Source: a virus. From it: a DNA stretch of 26,976 nt. The DNA lies in the IMG/VR virus record IMGVR_UViG_3300029319_000400, positions 1 to 26,976 of that record. One strand, written 5' to 3'. The notes beneath the pieces were generated by a model. That model searched no databases. It saw nothing but the letters and a program-made list of their open reading frames with translations, and was not told the DNA's origin. The position numbers and the translations under genes were made by a program. Shown piece after piece: positions 23,485 to 26,976 of the stretch. Every line of letters begins with the position of its first letter. Positions within the stretch are counted from its first letter, which is position 1.

Positions 23485-23832
23485 CTACCAGCTAGATGGT
23501 GTCCCAGTTAGAACTGATGGGGTCTTCTGTTCTGCGATACTAGCGTCAAGAACGGCCTTTAGTTCTTCTTCTGTCTTACCCATACTAGCCAAGACCTTTT
23601 CTTTACACCAATCTTTGGTGATTGAGTTGTATGCTACAAAAGATGCACCCTCCTCCATAGGAGTGGCGACTGTGCCGTACATGGTTGCCGTGAGAAAGTT
23701 GCCATCAGCGTCTTTATCACTGTCACTAACGCAGTTTACTCTCCAGTGTATTGTTTGAACAACGTCAACCTTGTCGCCCTCTTTGGCAACACGGTCTAGT
23801 TGCGGATATTCAAAGGTTATTGTCGTTGCCAT
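23485..23832 (-). CDS. conserved-type phage protein, fibre-linked
   Basis: A 115-residue protein starting at ATG 23832 with AAAGGAG, one of the best ribosome sites in the late operon. Layout: strand pair (TITFEYPQLDRV, DVVQTIHWRVNCVSD), an acidic turn, strand (LTATMYGTVATP), then FVAYNSITKDWCKEKVLASM and helix EELKAVLDASIAEQK, ending PSVLTGTPSSW. Small proteins with the HW...Y...L...W arrangement are commonly encoded beside S74 fibre genes. It may be a fibre chaperone or small virion protein; the function is not known to me. Confidence 0.6.
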   Translation of the reverse strand: MATTITFEYPQLDRVAKEGDKVDVVQTIHWRVNCVSDSDKDADGNFLTATMYGTVATPMEEGASFVAYNSITKDWCKEKVLASMGKTEEELKAVLDASIAEQKTPSVLTGTPSSW

Positions 23833-23843
23833 CGTTTACTCCT

Positions 23844-25163
23844 TTAGTTGGCTTCAAGCGCAGCCACACGACTACGCAATTCTTGGATTTCTTTCAGTAA
23901 CATTGGAACCAATTTGCTGTAATCCACGCCCATCATCTCATCGCTGTCGGCATCGCCTGTCACAGCTAATGGCTCAATCGGCTCTAGCTCCTGTGCAATC
24001 AGGCCATAATCCTGATGACTGCCGTCCACGTTCCAATCAAACTGCCTCACTCGTAGTGCGTCTATCTTATCGGATGCGGATTCAGCGTCTTGAATGTTAG
24101 ATTTTAAACGGCGGTCAGAAGTTGTGCCGTATGCTGTGTTTGAAGCTGTTGTTGAAATAGTGCCAACAGTAGAACCATTTCTATCAAATATAACTTGATT
24201 ATGTGTGTTGCCGCTTGAGTCGGTAGATTTTAAAGTTATCCCAGAACCATTAACTGAGTCGTATAAGTGGGATATGTGTGCGCCAGCAATCGTTGAGGTA
24301 GTTCCCAGTAAAAGTTTTCCATCTTGGTCCAGCCTCATTTTCTCGCTGCTGTTAGTAAAAAACTTGATTATGTTAGAGCCAGTCATTTGGATTGATGTGT
24401 CTGTATCGTCTCTTCCAGTAAACGCTTCAGCGAAAACAGTGCCAGTGAAATAGGCGTTTTGGAAATGATTGCTGGAATTACCAAGGTCAATCGCACCATT
24501 TGATGTGCCATCTGCTGCTGTACGGGGGATAACCGCTGGGGTTGCATCGAAAAAGCGCAGGTTAACCGCGCCTGTGCCGATTAGTAAATCACCGTTTCCA
24601 GCTTTGATTGACCCAACCGTTGTGCCGTCTTTAGAAACCCTAATGACTTCACCGTCATCAGACAGCCTATTGAAGTCAGCAACATTGCCTCCGCTTCGGA
24701 TTGAACTTTGCAGTCCATCAGCACGGAAGATATGCCCAGCGTTGCTGTCATACTCAAGAGAGGTCTTGCCAACCAGCAGATTACCGTCAGTGTCAATTCT
24801 CATCCGTTCAGAAGCAGATGTTGCAAAACCAAGATGTTGAGCCTCACGTTGTTCAATAAGCGCACTACCTCCGTTTTCAATAACTAGCTGCATACCATCA
24901 GATGAAGCAGACCCCGTGCTATTGTTAGTGAGAGATAATCTAGTCTGTGCGCCGCTTGTATCATTGTGAATTTGCATACCGTAGCCAGAAGCAACAGCAG
25001 GAGTTTTTGTCCCCACCCCAACAATTCCATCTGAACCTTGAACAAACAGTGCGTCATCTAAGTTGTCAGACTCAACACGGAAGTCTAAGTCAGCACTAGA
25101 CTCGTTGATTGTGACAGCCTTACCGTCAAAATTGAAGTCAGCTAAGTCTCTTGCCCTACTCAT
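23844..25163 (-). CDS. tail fibre with C-terminal S74 self-cleaving chaperone domain
   Basis: A 439-residue fibre. ATG 25163 overlaps the stop of the upstream fibre (TAATG). The first 340 residues are beta-rich and contain an internal repeat: SERMRIDTDGNLLVGKTS (118-135) and SEKMRLDQDGKLLLGTTS (273-290). From about residue 345 an S74 intramolecular chaperone follows: TSDRRLKSNI, FDWNVDGSHQDYGLIAQELE, and a final coiled coil EIQELRSRVAALEAN. The catalytic Ser349 and Lys354 have the five-residue spacing of the Ser-Lys dyad in endosialidase-type chaperones. The domain guides trimerisation and then cuts itself off, leaving the mature fibre. Confidence 0.88.
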   Translation of the reverse strand: MSRARDLADFNFDGKAVTINESSADLDFRVESDNLDDALFVQGSDGIVGVGTKTPAVASGYGMQIHNDTSGAQTRLSLTNNSTGSASSDGMQLVIENGGSALIEQREAQHLGFATSASERMRIDTDGNLLVGKTSLEYDSNAGHIFRADGLQSSIRSGGNVADFNRLSDDGEVIRVSKDGTTVGSIKAGNGDLLIGTGAVNLRFFDATPAVIPRTAADGTSNGAIDLGNSSNHFQNAYFTGTVFAEAFTGRDDTDTSIQMTGSNIIKFFTNSSEKMRLDQDGKLLLGTTSTIAGAHISHLYDSVNGSGITLKSTDSSGNTHNQVIFDRNGSTVGTISTTASNTAYGTTSDRRLKSNIQDAESASDKIDALRVRQFDWNVDGSHQDYGLIAQELEPIEPLAVTGDADSDEMMGVDYSKLVPMLLKEIQELRSRVAALEAN

Positions 25164-26976
25164 TATGCGCTCTCCAAAGCAGTAATTCGTTTCTCAATAT
25201 CTGATAATCTCTGCTCCGTCGCTGCGCCGATGAAAGCCAGCAATTCTGGGTAGCGAATACCTAAACGTGTACGTTTGGTTGCGCCCTCTGGTGCTTCACT
25301 TTCTGTGTTGTATGTGTGTATGGCGGTGTAGGCGTCTTTGGCTTCTACAGCCTCAGTAATTACGTTGCCATCTTTATCCAGCTTTTCCTCAACAGCCTTA
25401 ACAGCAGCAATCTCTTCACTTGTCTCCCACCAAGTGTTGCTACACCAGAACGCATACTTTGTTGCATCTAGGCCAGCGTCAGACATAGCTTTCTGTACCT
25501 CTTGGGCAACAACACCCGCGTGGATACGGGCTGCATCACCTTTAGCAACAACCTTGTCTTTCCATTTAAATGTTTTGAATAGTGCGCTGATGGCTTTTGC
25601 AGCAATTATCTCTGCGCTTGTTAAGCTGGCAATATCTTGCTTTTCATTTTCATCAGACGTTTGAATAGTGCCGTTAGTAGCAAAAACATCATCCCAACGA
25701 GTTGCTCCACCACCTAAATCTTTTGAGTTATCGCTTAAAGCACCGGAACCGTTAGAAGGAAAAGCATTATCACTTCCATAAGCAATACCACAACCAGCAT
25801 CATTCGCTGTGAAAAAATAACTTTGTCCAGAGTTGCTTCCGATTGCGCCAACCTTTGAGCCATCCTCACTAAATGTAATAATATCACCGCTGCTTGATTT
25901 ACGGTTAAAAGTGGCACACGCATTACCATCATTTGTTACACTTAAAAAGCCGCCGCCTGTTCCTGAACCTGCCAGTGATATGCCATTGTTTGCGATACTG
26001 TCGGAAGTCTTACCAACAAGGAAAACTCCTGTGTTTGTTAACACTGCTGAGTTGCCGCTCGACACTGCACTCAATTCTAAATAGTTGCCTTGTGTGTTGC
26101 GAATACGAAAGCCGTCAATGCTGCCGCCCACACCGCCAAACGCAATCTCACCAGCGGTTCCACCAGATGCACCAACGGAGCCTACATTAATTATTCCGGG
26201 TATTGTTGCACCAGCATTAAACGTAGCAAAACCAGCTTCAGACATATCAAATGTAAGAGCCGTAATTTCTGAGCCACCATCGTTGCCCATAAAAATCATG
26301 TCTTCGTCTGAGGCTTCAGATTTAATATGTAAATCACTGCTACTTCTAAAAATTGACCCATACAGTGTCCCATCATCTTTCAGCAAAACACCATTACCAG
26401 AGCCTTGAGTGTCAGCATCAAGAATAATCTGACCAGCCACATCAAGTGTTAAGTTACCAGAACTCAAGTCAATTTCCGTGCCATCAATCGTGATGTTATC
26501 AACAACAACTCCTGCGTTTGCAGTTACTACACCCCCGACAGCTAATGTAGTTGCCATATCTACAGCACCGTCAATATCCACAACATCAAGGTTAGTAGTG
26601 CCATCAACGTCTAAGTCACCGTTAAAATCTACGTTGCCAGAAGCAGATATTGTGGTAAACGCACCCGTGCTTGCACTAGCTGCACCGATGGTGGTCCCGT
26701 CTACAGCACCGCCATTTATGTCCACTGTGCCAGCAGTTAGTGTGCCATTGCTAACAGTAAAATCAGCGTCGACGTTACCTCCAAACACACTGAACGTATC
26801 GTAGACAACAATCTCTACTTGGTCGTTCGCAGACAGGGCAGACAGGCCAGCAATTGTGTTAGCAGTGTCTGTGTTGTAGTCGGTGCCAGCAACCAGTGCC
26901 ACACCGTTGACTGACACATCAACAAACTCACCGTCAGTAAAGGTAAGAGTACCACCAACAGTCATAGTGCCAGAGA
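25163..26976 (-). CDS. tail fibre with S74 chaperone domain (5' truncated)
   Basis: At least 604 codons, open to the right edge. An ATG at 26965 is possible but has no ribosome site, and the frame stays open upstream (SGTM), so the true start probably lies outside the window. Early residues (counted from that ATG) have FVDVSVNGVALVAGTDY and IVVYDTFSV, typical of a fibre's shaft. Long beta repeats follow (DFNGDLDVDGTTNLDVVDID), then VFLVGKTS. The S74 domain starts near IQTSDENEKQDI with Ser437 and Lys442 spaced like the paired fibre, though the motif is DENEK rather than DRRLK. It ends in a coiled coil (LSDIEKRITALESA). It is coupled to the next fibre by TAATG. Confidence 0.82.
   Translation of the reverse strand, partial: SGTMTVGGTLTFTDGEFVDVSVNGVALVAGTDYNTDTANTIAGLSALSANDQVEIVVYDTFSVFGGNVDADFTVSNGTLTAGTVDINGGAVDGTTIGAASASTGAFTTISASGNVDFNGDLDVDGTTNLDVVDIDGAVDMATTLAVGGVVTANAGVVVDNITIDGTEIDLSSGNLTLDVAGQIILDADTQGSGNGVLLKDDGTLYGSIFRSSSDLHIKSEASDEDMIFMGNDGGSEITALTFDMSEAGFATFNAGATIPGIINVGSVGASGGTAGEIAFGGVGGSIDGFRIRNTQGNYLELSAVSSGNSAVLTNTGVFLVGKTSDSIANNGISLAGSGTGGGFLSVTNDGNACATFNRKSSSGDIITFSEDGSKVGAIGSNSGQSYFFTANDAGCGIAYGSDNAFPSNGSGALSDNSKDLGGGATRWDDVFATNGTIQTSDENEKQDIASLTSAEIIAAKAISALFKTFKWKDKVVAKGDAARIHAGVVAQEVQKAMSDAGLDATKYAFWCSNTWWETSEEIAAVKAVEEKLDKDGNVITEAVEAKDAYTAIHTYNTESEAPEGATKRTRLGIRYPELLAFIGAATEQRLSDIEKRITALESA

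Noticed and set aside
1-26976. tRNA genes, CRISPR arrays, insertion sequences, integrase or attachment site
   Set aside because: No cloverleaf, regular repeat-spacer pattern, transposase or integrase motif was found on reading both strands.

Overview
This window reads as a dense stretch of a tailed-phage genome, most likely a marine podovirus-like phage. The evidence for a phage is a phage-type replication set (family A DNA polymerase, archaeo-eukaryotic primase, UvrD-like helicase), a T4-type lysozyme, tail-collar and S74 self-cleaving fibre proteins, and genes that overlap or touch almost everywhere. No tape-measure, sheath or baseplate genes are visible. The run of hub-like, glycine-zipper and very large helical virion proteins suits a short-tailed particle with ejection proteins. 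The marine setting and an alphaproteobacterial type of host are inferred only from resemblance to protein families common in marine phage genomes; nothing in the sequence names a host.

Layout. Positions 1-2116 (+): ten tiny genes, four of them two-knuckle (CxxC...CxxC) zinc-ribbon proteins and one with an export-like N-terminus. 2123-3568 (+): SNF2-type helicase. 3483-3932 (-): a lone PD-(D/E)XK nuclease that overlaps the helicase tail end to end. 4005-4178 (+): a ribbon-helix-helix DNA-binding protein. 4189-4335: a regulatory region with an inverted repeat, a good sigma70-like promoter, and a 13-bp hairpin predicted to form the very 5' end of the transcript. 4336-11077 (+): replication operon (coiled-coil phage protein, SSB-like protein, Prim-Pol primase, SF1 helicase, DUF6378-like protein, PolA). 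11074-11488 (+): a zinc-ribbon miniprotein and an export-like small protein, then a possible terminator. 11534-26976 (-): late genes running towards the early block: two tandem S74 fibres, two small structural-type proteins, a tail-collar fibre, a 712-residue hub-like protein, a 76-residue protein, three helical or low-complexity proteins, a 1424-residue protein, a 32-codon ORF and the lysozyme.

How the genes may work together (inference). The RHH protein probably controls the 4.2-kb promoter through the inverted repeat, so the replication operon would be switched as a unit. Replication appears to use an AEP primase and an SF1A helicase with PolA; no DnaB-like replicative helicase is seen. 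The SSB-like protein and the primase both end in an SSB-type acidic tip (DEIPF / DEVPF), which suggests a shared docking partner. The late operon is tightly coupled, with repeated TAATG stop/start overlaps. Terminase, portal, capsid and holin genes are not seen and presumably lie beyond the right edge or elsewhere.
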